From Yersinia kristensenii (GTDB lineage Bacteria; Pseudomonadota; Gammaproteobacteria; Enterobacterales; Enterobacteriaceae): 64,000 nucleotides of DNA. This document shows, piece by piece, positions 56,301-64,000 of this stretch; position 1 is the stretch's first letter, and each line of letters begins with the position of its first letter. Location: NCBI RefSeq assembly GCF_900460525.1, contig NZ_UHIY01000001.1, positions 1,984,001 to 2,048,000 of the forward strand. The letters are read 5' to 3'. A program made the translations under genes and the position numbers. Under the pieces are notes generated by a model. The model was not told the origin of the DNA and did not search any database. It saw only the letters and a list, made by a program, of their open reading frames with translations.

Positions 56301-59300
56301 ATAATACCGCTGCATTGAGAAATGCTTCATTTATCGCCTCTGCGGGCACGGCGGTGGCAGTCGGTAATGGCAATCAGGCGGTGGGTCATTTTGCTCTCAA
56401 CGGCGGCACCGCCGCATTTGCCAGCGGCAGCTTAATCAGCGCAGGCACACTGGCGGTGACGGCTAACAGTAACATCAGAGTGGATCCCACTCTCACGACC
56501 GGTGGGAATTTACTTGATCAGGATACTGGCACTTCAGCGCGGTTAATTAACAGCAGCAATATGCTGTCGGCCGCCGATTTGGCGCGGCTCACCTTACGGA
56601 ATATCTTGGGTGATATCCTGAGTGCAAATGTCTCGGCGGATGTCATTCAGGGCGCTAATACTGTGGCGCAGGCGATTTATAACTACGGCTTATCTGGCGT
56701 GGGCGGCGGCTTGAGTGTCACCTCCGCATTGACGCGGTTAGCGTTACTCTCCGGTCAGACATTAACTCTGACGTCGCAAGGTACGATCAATGCCGATCGC
56801 ACCTTACTGGCGCAACTGACTGGCGTGGGTAATCTGGCGATTGGCGCGAATAACAGTGAAATGACGCTGACAAATACGACCAATAATTACACCGGCAGTA
56901 CCTCAGTCAATGGCGGTATTTTGAATCTGGGCAGTAATAATGCGCTGGGCCAGACCTCGGCGCTGAACACTGCTGTCGGCACCACCACCAATATCAATGG
57001 CCGCAGTCAGACGGTGGGTGCGCTGACCAATTCTGGGACAGTGACATTGGGCACCGGCGGGGCGCTAAGCAGCGGCCTGTTGACCAACAATAATATCCTG
57101 AATATCGCCGGCGGCACATTAAACCTGAGTGCGGGCGGAGTTTCTACCGCGACCGGCGGTTTGACTGGCTCCGGCACTCTCAATATTAATGGCGGTACCT
57201 TAGCCATCAGTGCCGCCAACAGCGGTTTGGCGGGGCAAACTAATATTGCCAGCGGTGCTTCTGCCACCCTGACTGGCGCGGGAACACTGGGCACCAGCGC
57301 CGTCAATGTGTTGGGTAGTTTGAACCTGAACGGGGCCAATGCGGCGCTGGCGAATGTGCTGAGCGGCAATGGCAATATCAACACCAATGCCGCAGTGACT
57401 CTGACCGGCACCAATACTTTCAGCGGTGTGCATCATATCGGTACCAACGGCGCGCTGACGGTGACACAGGCCAGTAATCTGGGGAGTACGACGGCCAGAG
57501 TCGGGCTGGACACCGCCACTTCGCATCTGGTGCTAAAAGGGGTGAATGGCACGGTCGCCCATGTTCTCAGCGGGGTTGCGGGTTCGACGGTGGACGTCAC
57601 CACTGGTGCGAATACCACTCTGACCGGCAATAACAGCAACTTCCTCGGCCAGTATGCTCTGGCGGGGAACAGCAAACTGACGGTGGGCAGCACCGCCAAT
57701 CTGGGGGCGAGTTCCAGCGTTAGCTTGGCGGGCGCGCAGGACACTTTGGCGCTGAGTGGTTTTAGCGGTACCTTCGGCAACACGGTGACGGGCAGCGGAA
57801 TATTGCAGGTGACGGGCGCTTCGAATGCCACACTGACCAGCAGCAATGCAGTTGCTAATACGGTGGCGGTAAATATCGCCAATTCCACGTTGAATCTGAC
57901 TGGCCCTGCGCTATTTGATCACGCGCTGACCGGCAACGGCACCTTGAATATCGATACTACCAATAACACGTTCAATTTTGGTGTGAATACCGGCACCGCA
58001 TTTGCCGGTACGGTAGATATGAAAAACAGTATTTTTACTCTGAGTGGGAATAATACCGCTGCATTGAGTAATGCTTCATTTATTGCCTCTGCGGGCACAG
58101 CGGTGGCAGTCGGTAATGGTAATCAGGCGGTGGGTAACTTTGCTCTCAACGGCGGCACTGCCGCATTTGCCAGCGGCAGCTTAATCAGCACTGGCACACT
58201 GGCGGTGACGGCTAACAGTAACATCAGAGTGGATCCCACTCTCACGACCGGTGGGAATTTACTTGATCAGGATACTGGCACCGCAACGCGGTTAATTAAC
58301 AGCAGCAATGTGCTGTCGGCCGCCGATTTGGCGCGGCTCACCTTACGGAATATCTTGGGTGATATCCTGAGTGCGAATGTCTCGGTGGATGTTATTCAGG
58401 GCGCTAATACTGTGGCGCAGGCGATTTATAACTACGGCTTATCTGGCGTGGGCGGCGGCTTGAGTGTTACCTCCGCATTGACGCGGTTAGCGTTGCTCTC
58501 CGGTCAGACATTAACTCTGACGTCGCAAGGTGCGGTCAATGCCGATCATACCTTACTGGCGCAACTGACTGGCGTGGGTAATCTGGCGATTGGCGCGAAT
58601 AACAGCGAAATGACGCTGACAAATACGACCAATAATTACACCGGCAGTACCTCAGTCAATGGCGGTATTTTGAATCTGGGCAGTAATAACGCGCTGGGCC
58701 AGACCTCGGCGCTGAATACTGCGTCGGGCACTACCACCAATATTAACGGCCACAGTCAGACGGTGGGCGCGCTGACCAATGCTGGGACAGTGACATTGGG
58801 CACCGGCGGGGCGCTAAGTAGCGGCCTGTTGACCAACAATAATATCCTGAATATCGCGGGCGGCACATTAAACCTGAGTGCGGGCGGGGCTTCTACCGCG
58901 ACCGGCGGCTTGACTGGCTCCGGCACTCTCAATATTAATGGCGGCGATCTAGCCATCAGTGCCGCCAACAGCGGTTTGGCGGGGCAAACCAATATTGCCA
59001 GCGGTGCTTCCGCCACCCTGAGTGGCGCGGGAACACTGGGCACCAGCGCCGTCAATGTGTTGGGTAGTTTGAACCTGAACGGGGCCAATGCGGCGCTGGC
59101 GAATGTGCTGAGCGGCAATGGCAATATCAACACCAATGCCGCAGTGACTCTGACCGGCACCAATACTTTCAGCGGTGTGCATCATATCGGTACCAACGGC
59201 GCGCTGACGGTGACACAGGCCAGTAATCTGGGGAGTACGACGGCCAGAGTCGGGCTGGACACCGCCACTTCGCATCTGGTGCTAAAAGGGGTGAATGGCA

Positions 59301-62300
59301 CGGTCGCCCATGTTCTCAGCGGGGTTGCGGGTTCGACGGTGGACGTCACCACTGGTGCGAATACCACTCTGACCGGCAATAACAGCAACTTCCTCGGCCA
59401 GTATGCTCTGGCGGGGAACAGCAAACTGACGGTGGGCAGCACCGCCAATCTGGGGGCGAGTTCCAGCGTTAGCTTGGCGGGCGCGCAGGACACTCTGGCG
59501 CTGAGTGGTTTTAGCGGTACCTTCGGCAACACGGTGACGGGCAGCGGAATATTGCAGGTGACGGGCGCTTCGAATGCCACACTGACCAGCAGCAATGCAG
59601 TTGCTAATACGGTGGCGGTGAATATCGCCAATTCCACGTTGAATCTGACTGATATCGCGCTGTTTGATCACGCGCTGACCGGCAACGGTACATTGAATGT
59701 GTCGAAAAACCTGGCCAGCACGGCATTTAACTTTGGTAGCTTGGTGGGTGGGGCATTCACTGGCACGGCAAACCTGACGAACTCCACTTTTGATCTGGAT
59801 GGGGTGAACACCTCGGCCCTGACGAATGCTACGCTGAAACTGTCCAGTGGCAATCTGACCTCGGTGGCTGATGGTGTGCAGAATATCGGCGCATTGGTGA
59901 TGAACCGCGGGACGATATTATTCAATAATATCATTGATAACGCGGGGATAATTACCTCTGAGGGGACATTCGCGGCGAATCGCATCAATACCACCGGTGG
60001 GGGAAATGTTCGGGTTAACTTGCCTGCTAACCTCGCGCCAAGTCTTGCCGGGATACCGGTGATGGAGCTGGACGAAGGCGAAATAATTGTTACGTTGGGC
60101 ACGGGGGCCGCTACCGGTTCCGGGCACGAACTGACACTATCTGATGGGAGCGGTAACCCAATAGGCTCTGTTTTCTATCAGCAAATCAATAATCCTGGCG
60201 TGGTCAGCGCTGCGGCGAATGGTTCATTTAATTACGGCCTGACGACCGGTAATGGTTATGACGGTCTGTATGTCAATTATGGGCTGACAGCATTAGAGCT
60301 ACTGAGCACCGGCAATGATGCTTTGATCTTGACGGCAACGCTGGCTAACAATGGTAAGCAATCTAACGATCTGTCTGTCCAGATTAGCGGCAGTGGCGAT
60401 CTGGCGTTTGTTTCCGCTAATGATGGCAGCATCGCTTCGTTATCGAACGAGACCAATAATTACACTGGGGCCACATGGGTGCGCTCAGGAGGATTACGTC
60501 TCGATGCAGATTCTGCTCTGGGGCAAACCTCGCTGCTGGATATGAGCAATGACACCACGGTGGACCTCAATGGGACTCAGCAGACGGTGGGCCAATTAAC
60601 CACAGAAACCGGCAGCATCCTGAATTTCAATGATGGCAAATTATCCGTGACGGATGGCGGTCAGGTAGATGGTGAGCTCAGTGGTGCAGGGGAGCTGGTT
60701 TTGACCGGCGGTTCACTCAGTATCACGCAACAGAATACCGGCTTTATGGCTAGCACGGATATTGCCAGCGGTGCCACCGCCACCCTGAGCGGTGTGGGTA
60801 CACTGGGCACCAGTGCCGTCAATGTGTTGGGTAGTTTGAACCTGAACGGGGCCAATGCGGCGCTGGCGAATGTGCTGAGCGGCAATGGCAATATCAACAC
60901 CAACGCCGCAGTGACTCTGACCGGCACCAATACTTTCAGTGGTGCGCATCATATCGGTGCCACCGGTGCTCTGGCGGTGACGCAGGCCAGTAATCTGGGG
61001 GCTTCGAGCGCCACCATCGGGCTGGATACAGCCACCTCGCATCTGGTGCTAAAAGGGGTGAATGGCACGGTCGCCAATGTTCTCAGCGGGGTTGCGGGTT
61101 CGACGGTGGACGTCACCACCGGCGCGAATGCTACTCTGACCGGCACTAACAGCGGGTTCCTCGGCCAGTATGCTCTGGCGGGGAACAGCAAACTGACGGT
61201 GGGCAGCACCGCCAATCTGGGGGCGAATTCCAGCGTTAACTTGGCGGGTGCACTGGACACTCTGGCGCTGAGTGGTTTTAGCGGCACCTTCGGCAACACA
61301 GTGACGGGCAGCGGAATATTGCAGGTCACGGACAGTTCGAATGCCACACTGACCAGCAGTAATGCGGTCGCCAATGCGGTGGCGGTGAATATCGCTAATT
61401 CCACGTTGAATCTGACTGACATCGCGCTGTTTGATCACGCGCTGACCGGCAACGGTACACTGAATGTGACGAAAAACCTGGCCAGCACGGCGTTTGACTT
61501 CGGCACCTCGGTGGGCGGGGCATTTACTGGTACGGCTAATCTGACGAACTCCACTTTCGCCTTAACGGCAGACAACACGGCAGCGCTGGCGAATGCCACG
61601 CTAAAACTCTCGGCTAACAACGTCACCACCGTCGGCTCCACCGACCGTACATTACATGGGCTGAATCTGAACGGCGGTACTTTGATTTTTGACGGTGCCG
61701 CCCCACAATCCCAAGCCAAGGGGGTGGTCACGGTCGCGGATCTGGCACTGAACAGTGGCACGGTCAGTGTCACCGGCACGAGCGACTGGAATAATACTAA
61801 CCCGGTCGTCGCACCAAACTTGTCGATCCTCGCGCAAGATCGGGGCGATATCATGCTGAAGCTGATTGATGCCGCCAGAGTGACTGGCGATGTCAACGTG
61901 CTTAATCTGATGATCAACGGCACGCCGGTGACATCCGGTGGTCAGGCGGTACTATCGACCATCCAGCAGGGCGGGGTGGCGGTTGCTAATGCCACTCATA
62001 ACTATGGCCTGACCAGCAGTGACGGTAGCACCGGCACGGGGTTGTACGTCAATTACACCCTCAAAGCGCTAGAACTGTTAACCAGCGGCAATAATGCCTT
62101 ATTGCTGGCAACGGAAAGTGGAGCGACGGCTAATCGGGTATTGAATGCGACTTTGTCGGGCAGCGGCGGTTTGCAGGTAGATGCCAGTAATGGCGCGCTG
62201 ACATTGGCGAATAGCACGAATACTTACAGCGGGGCGACCACGGTCAATGCGGGTACGCTGATTCTGGGGGCTAACAATGCTTTTGGGCGTACCTCATTGC

Positions 62301-64000
62301 TGAATGTGCTCAGCGGGGCTAACACCAATATTAACGGCCACAGCCAGACGGTGGGCGCACTGGCCAACGCCGGGACAGTGACATTGGGCACCGGCGGGAC
62401 GTTGAGCAGCGGTTTGTTGACCAACAACAATATCCTGAATATTGCGGGCGGCACATTGAACCTGAGTACCGGCGGGGTTTCCACCACGACCGGCGGTTTA
62501 ACTGGCTCCGGCATTCTCAATATTAATGGCGGCGATCTGGCTATCAGTGCCGCCAACAGCGGTTTGGCGGGGCAAACCAATATTGCCAACAGCGCCTCCG
62601 CCACTCTGAGCGGCGCAGGAACACTGGGCACCAGCGCCGTCAATGTGCTCGGTAACCTGAACCTGAACGGGGCCAATGCGGTACTGGCGAATGTGCTGAG
62701 CGGCAATGGCAATATCAACACCAATGCTGCAGTGACTCTGAGCGGCACCAATACTTTCAGCGGTGTGCATCATATCGGTGCCTCTGGTGCTCTGACCGTC
62801 GGTCAGGCCAGTAATCTTGGGGCCTCGGCGGCGACTGTCGGGCTGGACACCGCGACCTCGCATCTGGTGCTAAAAGGGGTGAATGGCACGGTCGCCAATG
62901 CGCTCATCGGTGTTGCGGGTTCGACGGTGGATGTCACCACTGGCGCGAATACCACTCTAACCGGCAATAACAGCGGGTTCCTCGGCCAGTATGCTCTGGC
63001 GGGGAACAGCAAACTGACGGTGGGCACTACCGCCAATCTGGGGGCCAGTTCCAACGTCACACTAGCGGGCACGCAGGACACGCTGGCGCTGAGTGGCTTT
63101 AACAGCACTTTCAGTAACGCGGTGACGGGCAGCGGGATATTGCAGGTGACGGGCGGTTCGAATGCCACACTGACCAACAGTAATGCGGTCGCCAATACAG
63201 TGGCGGTGGATATCGCGGATGCTACTTTGAATCTGGATGATATTGCGCTGTTTGATCACGCGCTAACGGGCAACGGCACCTTGAATGTGGCGAAGAACTC
63301 GGCTAGCACGGCGTTTAACTTTGGCACCTCGGTGGGCGGGACATTCAACGGTACGGCAAATCTGACGAACTCCACTTTTGATCTTAATGGCGTGAACTCA
63401 GCGGCCCTGACGAATGCCACGCTAAAACTGTCCAGTGGCAATATGACTTCGGTGGCTGATGGTGTCCAGAATATCGGCGCACTGGCGCTGAACGGCGGGA
63501 CGATGCTGTTCAATCACATGGTGGATAACGCCGGGGTGATTTCCTCTGAAGGGACTTTCGCGGCGAATAGTATCAATACTACCGGTGGGGGAAATGTTCG
63601 GGTCAATTTACCTGTCACTCTTGCACCAAGTCTTGATGGTTTGCCGGTGATGGAGCTGGATGAGGGCGAAATAATTGTTAAGTTGGGCACCGGGGCTGCT
63701 ACCGGTTCCGGGCGCGAATTGACACTGACTGATCAGAACGGTGGTCCAATAAGTGCTGTTTTCTATCAGGGTGTCTATAACCCAGGAGGGGGCAATGCTG
63801 CGGCGATCGGTTCATTTAATTACGGCCTGACGACCGGGAATGTTTATGACGGTCTGTATGTTAATTATGGGCTGACAGGATTAGAGCTACAGAGCACCGG
63901 CAATGATGCTTTAATCTTGACGGCAACGCTGGCTAACAATGGTAAACAATCTAACGATTTGTCTACCCAGATTAGCGGCAGTGGTGATTTGGCGTTTGTT
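53342..64000 (+). CDS. Giant type V autotransporter adhesin (C-terminus off window)
   Basis: At least 3553 codons, open to the window end. The N-terminus is an extended signal peptide (ESPR: M-N-A-I-F-K-V-I-W-N-R…W-V-A-V-G-E-F-A-K-G-K), then a hydrophobic core with predicted cleavage after about residue 71 (…Q-P-A-L-A). Residues about 72-940 are unique, Asn/Gly/Thr-rich and beta-helix-like. From about residue 943 the passenger is built of units of 583-607 residues carrying autotransporter-associated beta-strand motifs (N-N-Y-T-G-S-T-S-V-N-G-G-I-L-N-L-G). No beta-barrel is reached. It resembles the large Yap-type proteins of Yersinia. An adhesin or aggregation role is likely but not shown. Confidence 0.88.
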   Translation, partial: MNAIFKVIWNRSLNVWVAVGEFAKGKQKSTTTQRSFTSQSVGDAFNQYIPPKIAILAAAVMGALGIQPALAITPAQCTAMGASCVAVGTAASLATALSNTGAGSTATTILLTANIDLSTAYSGGITVNQAANARKNLVIDGGGYDLKFAGYAFNMVAGSTNNTAWAAENATFKLTNFKDITSTFALTSGTVSRLVYVQDATTRLSVTLDDINSVPNGKLVAMGADGAALTSNNFGRVIFGNITQPITLNFGTYRQSVVGNNIAFTGKFYLTGITSPDYPAVFWSNGSAANSVLTFAQGSDVSLTGTRLTNGPGVVGAGVASYNYMIEDGAKLQLNIGNQNPLGVANYGVQIGSYNTANNTFGAGATVIINNQPGDVISNAPSTVATSYIYNGPVSTNNVIYNLAAGSNLGTTSGAGILASKTGVANGGGIYISSGGTINAGTAGISASHAGTGKIILENKALGNITAATGISATNTGTSTISVTNKGTITSTLAGISVSSTSSQAVKVDNTGGTLNATAGSAITALNNTQLNLVGGAVNISGAANGVDFRGNTNNQQLTDVIINMGGTGSAFLKSDATNVTLSHVILNTANGTALNSLAGLTFATSANGRNQINVTGTGTGIATVNTALTGWSPAALDINVSGAGTGINASGGGVDLSGANLNVSVTNSGGTGLRVADGAVAATTIGTNAKINAAGATAISFAGTAAKTLNNNGTINGAVTFAGSAANTINNNGILNGTLTTGAGNDTLVLGSISQSNGLINLGDGNNNVTIENGARVSSIVSGAGNDTFTINNMTAGNTYLGALNAGSGSNTLNFNGSYYALGTTTTLQGFANINLASSQIALSSKDNVSSGTINIDSSSDLIFNSTFNGVLNASIGHAAAGDGLATVDDGANVSLSQASAFAGDWQINSSGTLTASNSNQLGVSNLSLGGTLNLNGVATINNSLMGTGLLNIDTANNTFNFGVNTGTAFAGTVDMKNSIFTLSGNNTAALRNASFIASAGTAVAVGNGNQAVGHFALNGGTAAFASGSLISAGTLAVTANSNIRVDPTLTTGGNLLDQDTGTSARLINSSNMLSAADLARLTLRNILGDILSANVSADVIQGANTVAQAIYNYGLSGVGGGLSVTSALTRLALLSGQTLTLTSQGTINADRTLLAQLTGVGNLAIGANNSEMTLTNTTNNYTGSTSVNGGILNLGSNNALGQTSALNTAVGTTTNINGRSQTVGALTNSGTVTLGTGGALSSGLLTNNNILNIAGGTLNLSAGGVSTATGGLTGSGTLNINGGTLAISAANSGLAGQTNIASGASATLTGAGTLGTSAVNVLGSLNLNGANAALANVLSGNGNINTNAAVTLTGTNTFSGVHHIGTNGALTVTQASNLGSTTARVGLDTATSHLVLKGVNGTVAHVLSGVAGSTVDVTTGANTTLTGNNSNFLGQYALAGNSKLTVGSTANLGASSSVSLAGAQDTLALSGFSGTFGNTVTGSGILQVTGASNATLTSSNAVANTVAVNIANSTLNLTGPALFDHALTGNGTLNIDTTNNTFNFGVNTGTAFAGTVDMKNSIFTLSGNNTAALSNASFIASAGTAVAVGNGNQAVGNFALNGGTAAFASGSLISTGTLAVTANSNIRVDPTLTTGGNLLDQDTGTATRLINSSNVLSAADLARLTLRNILGDILSANVSVDVIQGANTVAQAIYNYGLSGVGGGLSVTSALTRLALLSGQTLTLTSQGAVNADHTLLAQLTGVGNLAIGANNSEMTLTNTTNNYTGSTSVNGGILNLGSNNALGQTSALNTASGTTTNINGHSQTVGALTNAGTVTLGTGGALSSGLLTNNNILNIAGGTLNLSAGGASTATGGLTGSGTLNINGGDLAISAANSGLAGQTNIASGASATLSGAGTLGTSAVNVLGSLNLNGANAALANVLSGNGNINTNAAVTLTGTNTFSGVHHIGTNGALTVTQASNLGSTTARVGLDTATSHLVLKGVNGTVAHVLSGVAGSTVDVTTGANTTLTGNNSNFLGQYALAGNSKLTVGSTANLGASSSVSLAGAQDTLALSGFSGTFGNTVTGSGILQVTGASNATLTSSNAVANTVAVNIANSTLNLTDIALFDHALTGNGTLNVSKNLASTAFNFGSLVGGAFTGTANLTNSTFDLDGVNTSALTNATLKLSSGNLTSVADGVQNIGALVMNRGTILFNNIIDNAGIITSEGTFAANRINTTGGGNVRVNLPANLAPSLAGIPVMELDEGEIIVTLGTGAATGSGHELTLSDGSGNPIGSVFYQQINNPGVVSAAANGSFNYGLTTGNGYDGLYVNYGLTALELLSTGNDALILTATLANNGKQSNDLSVQISGSGDLAFVSANDGSIASLSNETNNYTGATWVRSGGLRLDADSALGQTSLLDMSNDTTVDLNGTQQTVGQLTTETGSILNFNDGKLSVTDGGQVDGELSGAGELVLTGGSLSITQQNTGFMASTDIASGATATLSGVGTLGTSAVNVLGSLNLNGANAALANVLSGNGNINTNAAVTLTGTNTFSGAHHIGATGALAVTQASNLGASSATIGLDTATSHLVLKGVNGTVANVLSGVAGSTVDVTTGANATLTGTNSGFLGQYALAGNSKLTVGSTANLGANSSVNLAGALDTLALSGFSGTFGNTVTGSGILQVTDSSNATLTSSNAVANAVAVNIANSTLNLTDIALFDHALTGNGTLNVTKNLASTAFDFGTSVGGAFTGTANLTNSTFALTADNTAALANATLKLSANNVTTVGSTDRTLHGLNLNGGTLIFDGAAPQSQAKGVVTVADLALNSGTVSVTGTSDWNNTNPVVAPNLSILAQDRGDIMLKLIDAARVTGDVNVLNLMINGTPVTSGGQAVLSTIQQGGVAVANATHNYGLTSSDGSTGTGLYVNYTLKALELLTSGNNALLLATESGATANRVLNATLSGSGGLQVDASNGALTLANSTNTYSGATTVNAGTLILGANNAFGRTSLLNVLSGANTNINGHSQTVGALANAGTVTLGTGGTLSSGLLTNNNILNIAGGTLNLSTGGVSTTTGGLTGSGILNINGGDLAISAANSGLAGQTNIANSASATLSGAGTLGTSAVNVLGNLNLNGANAVLANVLSGNGNINTNAAVTLSGTNTFSGVHHIGASGALTVGQASNLGASAATVGLDTATSHLVLKGVNGTVANALIGVAGSTVDVTTGANTTLTGNNSGFLGQYALAGNSKLTVGTTANLGASSNVTLAGTQDTLALSGFNSTFSNAVTGSGILQVTGGSNATLTNSNAVANTVAVDIADATLNLDDIALFDHALTGNGTLNVAKNSASTAFNFGTSVGGTFNGTANLTNSTFDLNGVNSAALTNATLKLSSGNMTSVADGVQNIGALALNGGTMLFNHMVDNAGVISSEGTFAANSINTTGGGNVRVNLPVTLAPSLDGLPVMELDEGEIIVKLGTGAATGSGRELTLTDQNGGPISAVFYQGVYNPGGGNAAAIGSFNYGLTTGNVYDGLYVNYGLTGLELQSTGNDALILTATLANNGKQSNDLSTQISGSGDLAFV
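56168..57916 (+). repeat. Passenger repeat unit 1 (1749 bp)
   Basis: 583 codons. From about 56210 to 57900 it is nearly identical to unit 2, with only scattered substitutions and no indel. Confidence 0.85.
57917..59665 (+). repeat. Passenger repeat unit 2 (1749 bp)
   Basis: Exact 1749-bp offset from unit 1 over its whole length, checked at several anchor points. It begins at GATCACGCGCTGACCGGCAA. Confidence 0.87.
59666..61432 (+). repeat. Passenger repeat unit 3 (1767 bp)
   Basis: Same anchor start and the same second half as units 1 and 2. The first half (about 59690-60660) is different and instead matches unit 5. Confidence 0.8.
61433..63253 (+). repeat. Passenger repeat unit 4 (1821 bp)
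   Basis: Same anchor start. The first half is a third variant (from about 61560). The second half is again the common module. Confidence 0.8.
63254..64000 (+). repeat. Passenger repeat unit 5 (cut by window end)
   Basis: The first half matches unit 3 at an offset of 3588 bp (for example GGCCCTGACGAATG at 59815 and 63403). It continues past the window. Confidence 0.8.

Noticed and set aside
55174..63513. Many long open frames on the minus strand across the adhesin (up to 181 codons)
   Set aside because: They repeat at the same 1749-bp spacing as the sense units, are low-complexity (Pro/Val/Leu/Ala), have no ribosome sites and arise from the codon bias of the Asn/Gly/Thr-rich sense strand.
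53342..64000. Repeats as a CRISPR array
   Set aside because: The repeats are coding, over 1.7 kb long, without short unique spacers.
1..64000. Insertion sequences, prophage, tRNA or rRNA genes
   Set aside because: No transposase, integrase, tRNA or rRNA sequence was recognised anywhere in the window.

Overview
The window looks like a chromosomal segment of a Yersinia species, probably of the Y. enterocolitica group. This is inferred from the proteins recognised by memory of family sequences (SlyB, ProP, CueP and HybOABC close to E. coli), from a complete second flagellar (Flag-2, lateral-type) locus, from an ERIC-type intergenic repeat and its fragments, and from a giant ESPR-type autotransporter. 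No database search was possible.

Layout. (1) 1-21109 is the right two thirds of a Flag-2 lateral flagellar cluster. lfgN (partial), lfgM and lfgA lie on the minus strand. The rod, hook, ring and junction operon lfgBCDEFGHIJKL plus lafW lies on the plus strand. A minus-strand ToxR-like regulator gene (lafZ), split by a frameshift, and a small exported partner follow. Then come flagellin lafA, the filament-cap/chaperone/hook-length/sigma/motor genes lafBCDEFSTU, and a terminator. Two textbook sigma-54 promoters precede lfgB and lafB. Three sites sharing one motif precede lfgM, lfgK and lafA and look like the class-III promoters of the lateral sigma-28 (LafS). (2) 21301-21796 is slyB. (3) 22347-34902 is a complete hydrogenase-2 operon with its maturation genes (hybOABCDE, hypA, hypB, hybG/hypC, hypD, hypE, hypF), preceded by a perfect FNR box. 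hypF is broken by a frameshift in a nine-G run. (4) 34903-39526 is a decayed siderophore-uptake locus: two YbtP/YbtQ-like ABC genes, a TonB receptor fragment fused by deletion to the 5'-truncated ABC gene, and an AraC/YbtA-like regulator. (5) 39744-52417 holds single genes: TPP-riboswitch-controlled thiM, a DUF3313-like lipoprotein, a CHASE4-PAS-GGDEF-EAL protein, an RND efflux pair, proP, cueP behind a CueR-type promoter, and a cysteine hydrolase. (6) 53342 to the window end is one open reading frame of at least 3553 codons. It encodes a type V secreted adhesin with an ESPR signal and about 1.75-1.82 kb passenger repeat units, two of them nearly identical in tandem.

How it works together. 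The Flag-2 genes would build a second flagellum under a cascade of sigma-54 (early/middle) and then LafS (late). LfgM acts as the anti-sigma factor and LafT/LafU as the stator. The hyb-hyp operon would make a periplasm-facing NiFe uptake hydrogenase under anaerobic control, but only if HypF is restored. Two genes, lafZ and hypF, are out of frame at nine-base G/C runs, and losing one base repairs each. This is either a homopolymer sequencing artefact or real slippage, and it is the first thing to check.
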